Assembly: GCF_040183065.1 (NCBI RefSeq)
Contig: NC_091122.1
Span: 78,546,955 to 78,610,954, forward strand
DNA: 64,000 bases
DNA from: Periplaneta americana
Taxonomy: Eukaryota; Arthropoda; Insecta; Blattodea; Blattidae
Reading direction: 5' to 3'
The notes beneath the pieces were generated by a model. It worked only from the letters and a program-made list of their open reading frames with translations, did no database searches and was not told where the DNA came from. The stretch's first letter is position 1. The number at the start of each line of letters is the position of its first letter. Below, one piece after another: positions 10,706 to 21,475 of this stretch. The translations under genes were made by a program, and so were the position numbers.

Positions 10706-11111
10706 TTTATGTGGGCCGCTCTGTACATTTCAATTTACAAAAAAAAAAAAAAAAAAAAAAAAACAAAACATAGAAGAAAAGTTATAAAACACAATATTTC
10801 ACCAGAAACACAAAGTAATGAAAAGCAAGTTTAATCAGGATTATATATTTCAATTAACAAAAGAAGGAAACATAAAATAAAAGTTATAAAACACAGTCTT
10901 TCACCAGAAACAAGTAGCAATGAAAAACAGGTTTGATCTGGATTATACATTTTAATTTACAAATAAACAAAACATAGAAGAAAAGTTATAAAATAGAATT
11001 TTTCACCAGAAACACAATATAACGGAAAGCAAGTTTAATACGGATTACATATTTCAATTTAGAAAAAAAGAGATTATAGGAGAAAAGTTATGAAACAGAG
11101 TACCTATTTCA

Positions 11112-12152
11112 CTAGAAAAAAGAACCGAAAAATTTGGCAGACACTGGGAACGCTTGTTTGCAACCAAATTCACAAATTTTGTAGTAAGAGGTTTCGAAAG
11201 ACACAACCTTTATTATCCAAGAAAGATTGACATCTGTTAGGCTTGATCTCTGAGCAGTTTCGTTAAGTGAAAACAGAATATGTGCTCCCAAAATAACAAA
11301 GGGTTTCTGCTGCAAACTTTCTAATTTGTGGACATTTTTGTTCAAAATAAATGAGTATGTACATTTGTGGGATTCCAAATTCTCGATGTCTTTCTTTAAA
11401 CCTGAATAATTCTGTACATCAAATAATTCCATTTGTAAGGAGACAGGAGCACTGTTGATTTTATAAGAAAGAGACCACTGAAAAGAGTAAAGTCGTCCTC
11501 GTGCTCCTTGAGATCTTTACAGCACCATTAATATTCTTATTTGACATTTTGTATTCTCTCACAATACTTTGAAAAACCATAATTTTATTTCTACATTTGG
11601 TCTCTTCCTTGTAGTTTGATGTTTAGATCATTTAAGTGTTCTGTTACATCTATTAGGAAGATCAGATCTTGTACCCATGACAGGCCTTAGAAAGAAATGC
11701 ATAATCAATTTTCATATCCAGAAACAGTATTATTTCTTCCAAAAATAAATAAAGCTCTTTAGTACGTTGTGGCAAGACAACCAGCGAACCTCTGTGTAGT
11801 ACGGTAGCCCTTCAATTTTACTCTCCACATTCTGAAATAGTTGAGGAAACCGGCGATGATGAAGTCCTGTGGACGGAATGAAGTTCAAAATTTTGCACAA
11901 TCTCTTGAGCACATTACCATTTTCAGCATTCTGGACCAAAGACTCTGCTTATGAATAAGGAAATGAAAAGTTTGCAGTTTTGTTTTTTCTCGATACCTGT
12001 CTTTCAGCTTCCTTTCTAGCATTGCCGTAAATTCTTTGTATCTGCCGTTCATCACTGGAGCACCTTCTTCCACTAGGCTCCGGAGAGGAAGTTTGTATAT
12101 TTGTGAAATTTCCCAACAGCATCAGAAATGTCTTCCCCAGTAGTAGTTCCAC
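11112..12152 (-). pseudogene. GTF2IRD2-like hAT transposase remains
   Basis: Near 12070-12010 GAPVMNGRYKEFTAMLERK corresponds to the GAPAMTGKYKGF-type motif around the second catalytic Asp. Near 11880-11760 come FIPSTGLHHRRFPQLFQ and LPYYTEVRWLSCHNVLKSF, whose TEVRWLS core is diagnostic. At 11432-11112 the C-terminal QMELFDVQNYSGLKKDIE follows. Several frameshifts and stops make it inactive. It is the same group as the fragment at 59200-59870 but a different portion. Confidence 0.75.
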
Positions 12153-12309
12153 GGATGGGAATCAATTCCAAAAAGCTCTGCATACCCAGGTTTCGAGCAG
12201 GCAAACCCCCATCTTCCCTAGGCCAGCCCCTTCCGTATGTCACACAGTGTGCAATTTTCCCGATCTAGGTGGACAAAAATCAAATTTCGACTCGTTTAGT
12301 TATGCATAG

Positions 12310-12960
12310 TTGAATATGAATTCGTGTCCTTTAATATTTGAAGAATGTTGTGACTAATAGGTTTTACTGATTTATCAGCGGCAAGCTATATTTAGAAGGG
12401 TATAAACTTTGAGTTCTTCCAACACTTCTGGCTCCGGTTCAGTCGTACAGAGAGCCAATTGTTAGTGATTTATTGTGTTCTGAAACATGGAATTTGTTGA
12501 TATTGGTACGTTCTTACTAACGTAACTTCAATTACAAGTTTATCAAGTATTTTCCTTCTTACAGCAGGGTTTAAATATTACAATTGAAAAACGTATGTTT
12601 TTAAAGTTCTCCAAATATAATGTGAGTTTTAGTATAGCCGGTCACGTCCTGTTACAACAATTCTTGTACTATTTAATACAGCATCATTTAGAGTGTTGAA
12701 TCCTTGTTTTGACGTTTGCGCGCTCTTGCGCATTTATCAGTAATTAATTTTTTTCAGTGGTGGGGCGTGCGGTAACTGTTCCATGTTTGCCTTAACAGCA
12801 GAAAAGAATCAAGGAATAAGGAAGATTTTAATCACTATGAGAGTGTTTTAGGCCTACAATATTATTCACATGATTTGGAATATCAGTTTAAAATACATTG
12901 GACACAATTTTATCTAACCTTAACAAAGGCACAGTGAATCAGAACGCAAAACATTAGCTG
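12310..12960. other. unassigned spacer
   Basis: No ORF or terminal repeat recognised before the 140-bp repeat array starts. Confidence 0.4.
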
Positions 12961-13745
12961 GACAAAATTAATAACTTCTCTGCAGTCTAACGCATTGTTA
13001 TGAAACGTTGTACAAGAATTACAGGTGGCACATATGATTTGTGTACAAACTCCGATTATGTTTGCACAAGAAAAACTTCCCGTTTATAGTGGGTGCATTT
13101 AGACAGAATTAATAACTTCTCTCATTTTAAAAGATTTTTTATGATACTTTGTACGGAAGTTACAGGTAGTATATATTTTTTGTGCACAAACCATATTTAC
13201 GGTTCCATAAGTGGAACTAATCCTTTTAAGGATGCACTTAAACAAAATTAACAATTTCTCTCTTATCTAACATATTTTTATGAAACTTTATACAGTAGTT
13301 TCTGATGGAATATATTCTTTCGTCTACAACGACTGATTGTGTTTTATAAGAGGAATTTCCTCTTTATAATGGTGCATTTAGACAAAATTAACAACTTCTC
13401 TCCAATATAATATATTTTTATGCAACTTTGTACAACTACTAGGCCTACAGGTAGCATACAGATGTAATAAGAATTTGTACACAGAAAATATATGCTACTT
13501 GTAACTCCTGTGCAAACTTTCATAAAATCTGTTATATATATCCTACCTGTAACTTTCGTATAATTATACATAAAATTCTGTTAGATAAGAGAGAAGTTAC
13601 TATATTTCTGTCTAAAACCACCCCGTATAAAGGGGTAGTTCCTCTTACACAATCATAGTCAGAGTTTGCAAACAAAGAATATGTGCTATCTATAAGGTCT
13701 GTACAAAGTTTCGTAACAATCCGTTGGAATGCAGAGAAGATTTGC
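12960..13745. repeat. 140-bp tandem repeats followed by inverted copies
   Basis: The motif TTAAYAAYTTCTCTC begins at 12968, 13109, 13248 and 13388, giving a period of 139-141 bp. Each unit also has ATGAAACTTTGTACA, a GTTACAGGTAG-type stretch and a TGCATTTAGACAAAATTA end. From about 13445 to 13745 the same unit appears on the opposite strand about twice. The whole is therefore a direct array facing an inverted array, about 0.8 kb in all. No ORF. Confidence 0.8.
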
Positions 13746-13764
13746 GATATTGCACACTGTGCGT

Positions 13765-13997
13765 CGCCAGCCGGCGATCAGGGAATTCTATGGAATAATG
13801 GCGAAATGGAGAAATGATGACGGAATGATGTAGATACATAATATGGCAAAAAACGGGAGGCCCTCGAGAAAAACCTCAACTGTGACCTTGTCCGCCACAA
13901 GTGTCACTATGGATTTTTCAATCCCATATCTGACCGGGACTCGAACTCGGGTCGCCTGCGAGACATGCTATAGGTCTGAATATTCAGTCACCACAGG

Positions 13998-13999
<2 letters not shown>
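13765..13999 (-). mobile_element. tRNA-derived SINE
   Basis: The B-box-like CGAGTTCGAGTCCCGG lies on the minus strand at 13935-13950. The body has AGGTTTTTCTCGAGGGCC, as in related SINEs. It abuts a (TAA)n run. Left end uncertain; no clean duplication found. Confidence 0.65.

Positions 14000-14028
<29 letters not shown>
14000..14028 (+). repeat. (TAA)n microsatellite
   Basis: About nine perfect TAA units. Confidence 0.95.
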
Positions 14029-14115
14029 GGCTCCATTAATAATCAGAAATACCGTGTGAACAGTATAGACCAGAACAGGTTTCACGGCTCTTAGCGCGGA
14101 GACAGGAAGTCCGCA

Positions 14116-14300
14116 GTAAATACACACTACGGTTTGTCGCGTAAGTCATTTCTAACAAAGAAACAAAAATAAACACTTAGAAATAAAAGTACTGACATTA
14201 TAAGCCAGTAAATATACACTAAGGTTTGTCGCGTAAGTTATTTCTAACAAAGAAACAAACCATAAACACTTAAAAATAAAAGTACTCACATTACCAAGCC
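14116..14300. repeat. 92-bp tandem duplication inside the mariner-like element
   Basis: Two copies start at 14116 (GTAAATACACACTACGGTTT) and 14208 (GTAAATATACACTAAGGTTT). Both continue with GTCGCGTAAGT and AACAAAGAAACAAA. Confidence 0.85.
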
Positions 14301-14589
14301 AGGTGATGTTGGAAGTGCATTCCTTTGTTGTTAAAGCATTTCTGGCACCTGCTTAGGAAATTGGCCATTACACTCTGCAGTTCCCTCTGAGAAATGGCAA
14401 CAATTTCTTGACGAATGTTATCTTTAAGTTCCTCTAATGTGTGTGGATTAGTTTTGAAAATTTTCTCTTTGAAAGCCCCACAGAGATAAAAATTACAGGA
14501 GGTTAAATCGGGGGAACGAGGGGGCCAGATCTTAGTGATAACTCTATCTTAAAACACTTCATGGACTTCATGTAAGGAGAAGTTGACTG

Positions 14590-15250
14590 TATGTGCAGTC
14601 GCAGAGTCCTGCTGGAAAGTCGCGACATTTATTTCGCTACCAGTTGCTTCGCCAAAAAATGGCCGCAAAATATTTTGCACCTATCTCTCACTATTAATTG
14701 TTTCCGCAAAAAAATTGGACCTATTATTCTCTCGCCGCTAATAGCGCACCACACTCCTGTCTTTTTTTTTATCATGCGGACGTTCTTTGTGAAGGTAGTT
14801 AGGCTTTTAGCACTCCAATAACGATTGCTTTGTGTACTAATATACCCACTTAGGTGGAACCACAATTCGTCCAAAAAGAAAATTAGATTAAGGTCCATTT
14901 GACCGTCATGTACCTCATTCAAAACCCTTTCAAGAAATCGCATCCTTAATGCAGGGTCACCCTGTTTAAGTTCTTGCACTGCAGTAAATTTATAGGATTT
15001 TAACTTCAGTAACTTTTGTAGCCGTTCAAACAGAGCCATAGGAAATTTCTATTTTCTGAGAAAGACGTCGAAGTGATTTTCTTGGAGACCTTTCCAGAGC
15101 GTGTCCAATGTTATCTAGAGTTTCTTCTGTGATACTGTACGTGGTTTGCTATGTTTCTTATCAAGAAGACAGCCCGTTTCACGTAATTTATTTACTAATC
15201 TATGAATCGTAGTTCGACCTGGAACTTGAACATCAGGAAATCTCCTTGAA
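14590..15250 (-). pseudogene. mariner/IS630-type transposase, frameshifted
   Basis: Near 15240-15150 the HTH region reads FPDVQVPGRTTIHRLVNKLR and ETGCLLDKKH. After a damaged linker, 15039-14629 has LLKLKSYKFTAVQELKQGDP, ALRMRFLERVL and FLDELWFHLSGYISTQSNRY. The usual first catalytic DEAW is read here as DELW. GVWCAISGERIIGPIF follows. The frame then breaks near 14630, so the second and third catalytic residues are not clear. Not functional. Confidence 0.8.
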
Positions 15251-15519
15251 ATAATCTCCTTACGGCACTCGCAGATTTTGTACGGACGTATGAATCATAA
15301 ATGAATACATTTTGGGGAACAGAATACCGGTAACCGAATTGAGTCATTTCACTTAAAACGCACTGCATTGCGTCACCTAACAAACACGTGCCACGTTTGC
15401 AAGAGTTCGACTCACAATGAAGCCTCGCGCGGCCTTGAGTTCCCACCTCCGCGCCCATAGCCGGCCGGCCTGCTAAGAGCCGTGAAAACTTTTCTGCTCT
15501 ATACTGTTCACCCAGTACA

Positions 15520-16200
15520 ATTAAAACCTTTTGCAATATATTTCCTTTTTTCATGTAATAATTACTTTTTGAATTCTAATACTACGCTACATTAATGGTT
15601 ACATATTAAGTTCAAGTAAGAAAACAATCCAACTGACGACGACAAAACAATATGCCTTCATTGATAAAAGTTACATTAAAATAATAAAATCTCTCGGGAT
15701 AGGCACCCGTTAGAAGTTCATCACTCATTCCTTTCAACTCTCAAATACATCCTCAACAATTCCACGGCAAATTTAAATTACCAGCCCAAGGAAAGACAGT
15801 CGTTAGAAAGTGTAACGAATGATGGTTTGAGACCGAAATAAGGCAGTAAAGACCTCATGGCTGTAAGGAGAATGATGGAGACAAAATAATAATTCATCAG
15901 TAAAATGATTGGCTAAATAATTTTGACTTTTGCCATTTCCTGTCTAATCAACTGAAATTTATATTTCTGTTCAATCTTCCTTCATTTGAGTTTATTAAAT
16001 TTCCTCTAATTTTGATTCCGACTATATAAACGAACACTCAAATTCAGTGAAGAGCGACTGGCCGTAGTTGTTTCTCTAATCTTCTGCGCTGTAGTGGCCA
16101 ATGATTGTATAATACGTGACACTAGAATCAGATTAGTTGTAAGCATATGATGTCGGTAAATAACCCTTATGAAAATAGAATGAACTACAGTAGATGGTTC
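15520..16200. other. no feature seen
   Basis: AT-rich spacer with no recognisable protein or repeat. Confidence 0.4.
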
Positions 16201-16201
16201 A

Positions 16202-16450
16202 ATTGTGAATTATTGTTTTGTCAACTGTCCGAAGGAAAGTTGCAAAGTCAATAGTGACACCAAGATGGTATCACTTATGAAGCAACTAAGCGAGGAAATA
16301 ATGGAGTAGGGTGGCCAGTTTCTATCCTATATATTATAAATCCCAAACCAATTTTGTAAATCAGTCATATGTGAATGAAATGCTCGTTATTTTACTGATT
16401 TCCATAGGTGGAGACTCATTCCTTTTATTGGTGTCACATATCAATGCAGC
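16202..16450 (+). mobile_element. retroposon-like dispersed repeat, copy 1
   Basis: It starts TTGTCAACTGTCCGAAGGAA and contains CACTTATGAAGCAACTAAGC and GTAGGGTGGCCAGTTTC. A better copy is at 34810-35065. The family is probably the 3' end of a retroposon; I cannot name it. Confidence 0.6.
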
Positions 16451-16454
16451 ATTC

Positions 16455-17515
16455 ATTTTTCATTATACGCGGTAACATTTACGTATAGTAGGCTATTATC
16501 CACTCCTATTTTGACTACGCGGTCGTGATTTTTACTGAAAGACTGATTAATTTGCGCATTAAGCACTTTATCGTTTTGTTTTTTGGAAACATGTCTTTTT
16601 TTCTACGACATACATCCAGAAAGGAAGTTTCCCTGGGATCATTTACAGAAAGAAAACACAATTTCATGGAAAGAGTTATTGGAACAGATACAACAATTGT
16701 TGAACTATTTTAAACATATTCCCCACCGGAATTGAGACGTTTGTCGTAAAGTGGAATCAACGGAGAGGTGTAGACGGCTATCACACACTGGTTCCGATCC
16801 AAGGCGGCAGACTTCTACGACATAGGAGTACAAAAGTAGATCTTACTGTGTGACAAATGTCTCAATTACCGTGGAGAATATCTTGAAAATAAGTAAAAAA
16901 ATTGATGTATCTGTACATAAAATCTTTCTATGTAATAGCGTTTTCTTTCTGTAAACGGTCCAGGGAAACTTACTGTATGAACTGTCATCGTAATCGGAAA
17001 GCAGAGTTTCCGCGATAGAATTAGGCCACAAATTGTACGTTGTTTCCATGACAGACTTCCAAAGGATCATGCAAATGTAAGTATATTAATCATTTTAAGC
17101 CTGGAGACATTTTTGTAGTCACCTAATTTTATCTTTTGCATGAAGTATGTTGTTAAAGTTTTCACCTATGGCTAGCATATTATATTTATGTCTAAGAGGG
17201 AATGCAGTTCTTCAGAAATAACGTGTTCTCGTTCCGTTCTATTACACTGTGTAACAAATTTTATCTTTTTTTTTTTTTCTTTGCGCTGGGCATGTGATAC
17301 ATGTTTTCTATATAATTTGAGCCTTCTGAATACAAATATGACAATAAAAAGCAGTTTTTGGTTACGGTTTTTGATAAATTTTCGAATTTATATCTATTCA
17401 AAATACTGCTTTATATAATGACAATTAAGGTTAATATATATTCACTGTTCAGAAGATTACTGCTTTCTTTTTCTGCATTTTCTTTCATACTGGGAATCAG
17501 ATAAATCATGAGATA
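16455..17515. other. unassigned
   Basis: Small ORFs only, none with a pattern I recognise. GGTTCCGATCC at 16789-16799 is weakly B-box-like. Confidence 0.4.
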
Positions 17516-17519
17516 AAGT

Positions 17520-18262
17520 TCAACAATAGTCTGCTAGCATATTGGTACTCCACTGTCCTTGGTATCTTTTATCCATAGTTAAAATTTCTTTATGAGAGCG
17601 CTCACCATACCCATGACTAAAATCGTCACAATTCTCGGGGAGGGGGAGGGGAAAGTCAAGATGGAAGTGAAGGAAGTGAATTTTCAGGCACGTGTTACAA
17701 CCCATAATTTTATACGCCAACAGTAAATGTTGCACTAGTTCTTCATAGTTCTCACTTGTACGGTTACCCAAAAAATTTAATACGACCTCCTTGCCAGGCG
17801 GCTCTCTCTTTTCCTTCCAACAAAGATTCGAAGTGATTGTCCTTCATTACTACTCTAATTTGTGGTCCATTGAAAACTCCCTCTTTTATTTTCGAGTCAC
17901 TAATAGCAGGATAATTTTCCTGGATATGTTTAAATGGTTCAGTTTTATGATTCATCCCTTTAACAACATTCTTTATTAACCTTAACTTAGTGTGTGAAGG
18001 GGGTAAAATTATTTTGCTTTGAGGTACAAGGAGTTGATGTATAATATTTTTCTTCTCTGGCTCTAGTGATTGTCATTTTATTTTATAATGCTTCTCTCGA
18101 GCGCAACTGCCCTATTTTCACAGAAAACAGCAAAATTTGTTTAGCCTTATTGCATTCCAAGAAGCAATGCTACAACCTTCAAATCCGCACATATAAACAA
18201 TTCGTAATTGGAATATTATCGTTAAAGCAAACTTTAAAGAAATACACATCTTACACAGAATA
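17520..18262 (-). pseudogene. fragment of a multicopy arthropod transposon-like gene, class unknown
   Basis: Read on the minus strand, the order is: FICADLKVVALLLGMQ (about 18205-18160), a damaged FCENRAVALERSII, PLVP-like residues, and MNHKTEPFKHIQENYPAISD (from 17955). Then come SKIKEGVFNGPQIRVVM and FESLLEGKERAAWQGG, a one-base shift near 17770, and NRTSENYEELVQHLLLAYKI. The last parts are MGCNTCLKIHFLHFHLDF, the HGYGERSHKEI region and RYQGQWSTNMLADYC, ending at 17520. I know this as a C-terminal domain found in many copies in insects, hydra and others (DLKVxALLLGxQ, GCNMSLKIHFLHSHLDF, DEHGERFHQDI). I do not know which mobile element carries it or what it does. Confidence 0.7.
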
Positions 18263-18562
18263 GGCCTACTAACACCACGGAAATCTCCTGGTAAACTGAA
18301 GCGATTTCATATAATGAATCTCTTTCTCCCCCTCCAAAATGGAACCGAAAAGGACTATAAAACAATTTTCGCTTTTAGAAGTCAATGTGTTTATTGCAAA
18401 ATATAAATTACAGTAATGTCATTAAAGCTCATAGTGAAAGAAATGCACATCTCAAGTAAAATCAGGTAAACTGAAGTGAATTCATACCGCGAACCTGTTT
18501 TATCCCCTACAAAATAGACTCGTAAAAGGGCAAAAGAAGGATTTACGTTTCTACAAGTGCCT
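18215..18562. repeat. diverged tandem duplication
   Basis: CTGGTAAACTGAAGCGATTT near 18288 and CAGGTAAACTGAAGTGAATT near 18463 head two similar stretches. Each is preceded by AAGAAATRCACATCT. Confidence 0.6.
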
Positions 18563-19285
18563 CTAACATGGTGGCTTACTTATACTAATATTATTTTCAC
18601 ATAATGGGTCGTCACATTTGTGAAACAAAGCAGTTACACACGAAATACAGTGATTTTTATTAAGTAGAATGCATATAAAATTAATTGTATTGCGCATCTC
18701 GAAAACTCGAACTGATGGAACATTTTGCTTGTTATTTTTTAATTCAGGAGGTCGAAATTAGTAAGAAATTGTTAGTTTTTTGTCTGGTGCAAAATGGCTG
18801 TTGACCAGTGTTATAAGTGCCTGATGGTAAGTAAACGTTCTATCGATTCATTGGCCTTTGTTAATAGAGACAAAATTTGACCATTCTGGTGTACTGTAGT
18901 TTAATGGGTAAAACGCTTCCATATATGATCGCTTTTCCTCTATTTGATTCTCCAATACTTATAAAAATGTAAGTCGACTGTGGAAAGTGAAAGTTGTCGA
19001 TGTTCATTTCTTGTAAGAGTAGGACATCAATGACAATATTTTTTCGAGAAGCATGGAGAATATTTTATGTTGAAAGTAGCGTAGAAGCGAACTATTTGCG
19101 AAATATTAAAATGGAAAGCGAATTTCGTAAACTGAAGTTTAAGCATCTTGTAAAATGCATAGATTCTTCTTTTAGATAGAGAGATTTAAAGAAAAATAAA
19201 TCGTCCTGCCTAAATTAAGGATGATACGAGGATCCGGAAATTAATATTAATAATGTAAAGAATTAAATATGAATATTGTTGTCCA
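18563..19285. other. mostly unassigned; one tRNA-like relic
   Basis: At about 18893-18960 TAGTTTAATGGGTAAAAC followed by TTTGATTCTCC looks like a decayed A box and B box of a tRNA or SINE head. Otherwise nothing is recognised. Confidence 0.35.
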
Positions 19286-19289
19286 CTAC

Positions 19290-20205
19290 AACATAGAGAA
19301 AGAGGTGAAAAGAAGAATTGGACAAGCCTGGAAGAAATTCTGGAGCCTTAACTTCATTCTGAAAGACGCAACCCTGAAAACGAGTACAAAAGCGGAAGTG
19401 CTAGAAAAAGTGTGTTTACCGGTACTGACATACGGCAGCCAAACCTGATCATTAAACGGGAAGACAAAGCACATGATCCAAGTATGCCAGAGAAAAATGG
19501 AGAGGATGATATTGCGAGTATCTCTAAGGGACAAGATCGGAACGAAAACATACGTAGAACCACAGGTTTGAAGGACGCGATAGACATAGCAGAAGGGCTC
19601 AAATGGCACAATGGGGAGGCCACGTGGCGAGGATGCAGAGTACCAAATGGACATACAGATCAACCATGTGGGACCCCAGGTCCGGCAAAAGGCGCGTCGG
19701 GAGGCAGAAGACCAGATGGGCGGACTCATTCGTTAAACGAGCTGGTCACCAATGGACGAGACTAGCAAGGAACAGGGGAGAGTGGAAACAACAGGCACCG
19801 GGACGCCAGCGATAGAAGAAGCACAGCATAAATGTAGACGCAGAAATACAGAGGAAGCGCCAGAACCGAAGCGAGCAGCAAATACAGACGCAACAACAGA
19901 ACCAACAGTGATCAGTGAAAGTGCAATATAGTGCAATATAGGTGCAAGTGCAAGTGCAAAAGTGAAGTGAAGAGAAAACGTATCAATCACACACAAAATG
20001 TTCAGTGAATACACTGTAGTCGGAATAGCAACAAACCTGTGAAATACCCCAGAGCAACAAACACTCTCTAGAAATAGCTAGCCTAGTGAGTGCCGGCACC
20101 CGCTACTAAGTGAGTGCTCGTAAAGCTACCCCACCTACCGGTGGGAGGCCTTAGCCCTCAAGGGATGTTATAGGCTAAATTCATGCATTCATTCATTCAT
20201 TCATT
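19290..20205 (+). pseudogene. 3' end of a LINE: RT C-terminus, 3' UTR and (ATTC)n tail
   Basis: The reading begins KEVKRRIGQAWKKFWSLNFI near 19297. It continues with STKAEVLEKVCLPVLTYGSQ, KHMIQVCQRKMERMILRVSL, HVARMQSTKW, STMWDPRSGKRRVGRQKTRW and ADSFVKRAGHQWTRLARNRG to a stop near 19815. This is the region after the RT palm in Jockey/RTE-like LINEs in arthropods. At least two frame changes occur. The following 390 bp are non-coding and end in GCCTTAGCCCTCAAGGGATG, then a run of ATTC. The element is strongly 5'-truncated. Confidence 0.8.
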
Positions 20206-20214
20206 GTTGTAAAA

Positions 20215-20860
20215 ATAAATTGGAATTATTAAATACTGTTAATATCAATTATAATATAAAACCTTAAAAGATAACCTTAAAATTAAATTTATAAATGAAA
20301 GATTTTAGTTAAAATTAGCACACGGTATATCCGCAATAAAAACCTTCTGAATGGTATAAATGTAATTCTATAAACTGCAGGGATTATTCAAGAACTTGAG
20401 CGATAATTTTTTGATTTTTAAAAGATGGTATTGATAATCGTTTATATAAAAAAATGTGTAAATTTTAGTAAAGAACCCCGATTACCAAAACATAAACCTG
20501 TATCAGACCAATTGAAGAGAGGGATGTTATACTTGGCACTAAGGTAGGGAATACAAGGCTCATAATGGTCCTCTTTTCATAATCAACCTTTTCTTAAAAT
20601 GATACTAACCTAGTATGAACGTTGTAGGCCTAATTGAGAAACTCAAACTGTCTGTGTGACGCCTTCATCATCTCCTGTTGCTCTGACTCTTCAAGTCTGG
20701 GATCGTCCATGATATTAGTACATCTGTATTAGTTGTTTGTAGATCTTCTTGGAAAAAGAGTTTCTAGTCGATGCTCTCATTCTTTACTGCGATCACATAA
20801 ATATTATGCAGCATATTAAGGATGAGATCGTTGGATGTTCTCCATTTCATTGTTTGTATT
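20215..20860. other. unassigned
   Basis: No feature recognised before the mariner terminus. Confidence 0.4.
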
Positions 20861-21473
20861 GGGCTGTGTGATAAGTCTGGTAAATTTCGATGAAAAGATG
20901 CTAATTTTTTTGCGGCTTTACCTGAAGTGGTCATTGTGACAGTTGCGATAGAAAATGGGGAAAAAATGGAATTTGGTGCATTTTCACTATTGACAAAATC
21001 CATGATATGGTAATGTAAGACCGCCGAATAAAAATTCTTGAAAGTGCTGAGAATATAGGCATCTCAACTGAGCGAGTGCACAATATCCTGCACGAAAAAT
21101 TGTCAGTGATCTTTCACCGGGACAATCCTCCGTCCCACACAGCGATCACAACTGCGGAAGTGTATGAACTGGCTTCGAATTGGTTCCTCATCTACCCTAT
21201 TCACCAGACTTAGTCCGAGTGATTTATTCCTGTCACCTAACTTGAACATTTCGCTTGGTGTGAAGAAATTTTTATCAAATCAGGAAGTAGTTGACGCCGT
21301 CAACGAGAGTTTTGCAGAGTTACACAGAATCTATTTTTTCGGCGGGGTGAAAAATCTGTAAATTCGGTGGGTCAAGTGTATACCCATCAACGGAGACTAT
21401 GTCAAGAAATAAATTGAGTTGTTCACGAAACGAATATTTTTTCTTGCTTAACACCAGACTTATCAAACCACCC
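20861..21473 (+). mobile_element. mariner deletion derivative (613 bp)
   Basis: The left end is GGGCTGTGTGATAAGTCTGG; the right end, reversed, is GGGTGGTTTGATAAGTCTGG (4 differences in 20). TA flanks it at 21474-21475 on the right and nearly so on the left (TATT). Coding remains: DRRIKILESAENIGISTERV at 21018-21077 is the HTH region. It jumps directly to FHRDNPPSHTAITTAEVYEL (around the second catalytic Asp) and then a frame-changed PYSPDL-like region and KEFLSNQEV. The interval between HTH and second Asp is deleted. Confidence 0.82.
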
Positions 21474-21475
21474 TA

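Larger units (their letters stand above)
9735..11110. repeat. 95-bp-class tandem array, split
   Basis: Units share AAAAGTTATAAAACA, TTCACCAGAAACA, GAAAGCAAGTTTAAT and GGATTATATATTTCAATT. About four consecutive units run from 10710 to 11110. A related unit at 9735-9815 (GAAAGTTTAACTCGGGATAT) lies on the far side of an inserted transposase fragment. A run of about 25 A (10739-10763) sits in the first unit. Confidence 0.75.
9507..12160 (-). mobile_element. GTF2IRD2/ZBED-like hAT remains, with tandem array
   Basis: Coding remains lie at 11112-12152 on the minus strand. To the left, where the 3' end should be, 9507-9660 has the hAT-like terminal sequence GTGTGTCAAATTCATT and the GTGGGCCAC stretch typical of this group. 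Between the two are a tandem array and an inserted transposase fragment. No target-site duplication was found, and the right end is unclear. Confidence 0.45.
14052..15515 (-). mobile_element. mariner-like element (1464 bp) with both inverted ends
   Basis: The left end reads CCGTGTGAACAGTATAGACC, and the right end, reversed, CTGGGTGAACAGTATAGAGC. Similarity continues inward through TTTCACGGCTCTTAGC. TA dinucleotides flank it at 14050-14051 and 15516-15517. The transposase remains at 14590-15250 run on the minus strand, as expected. A 92-bp tandem duplication lies inside the left end. Confidence 0.88.
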
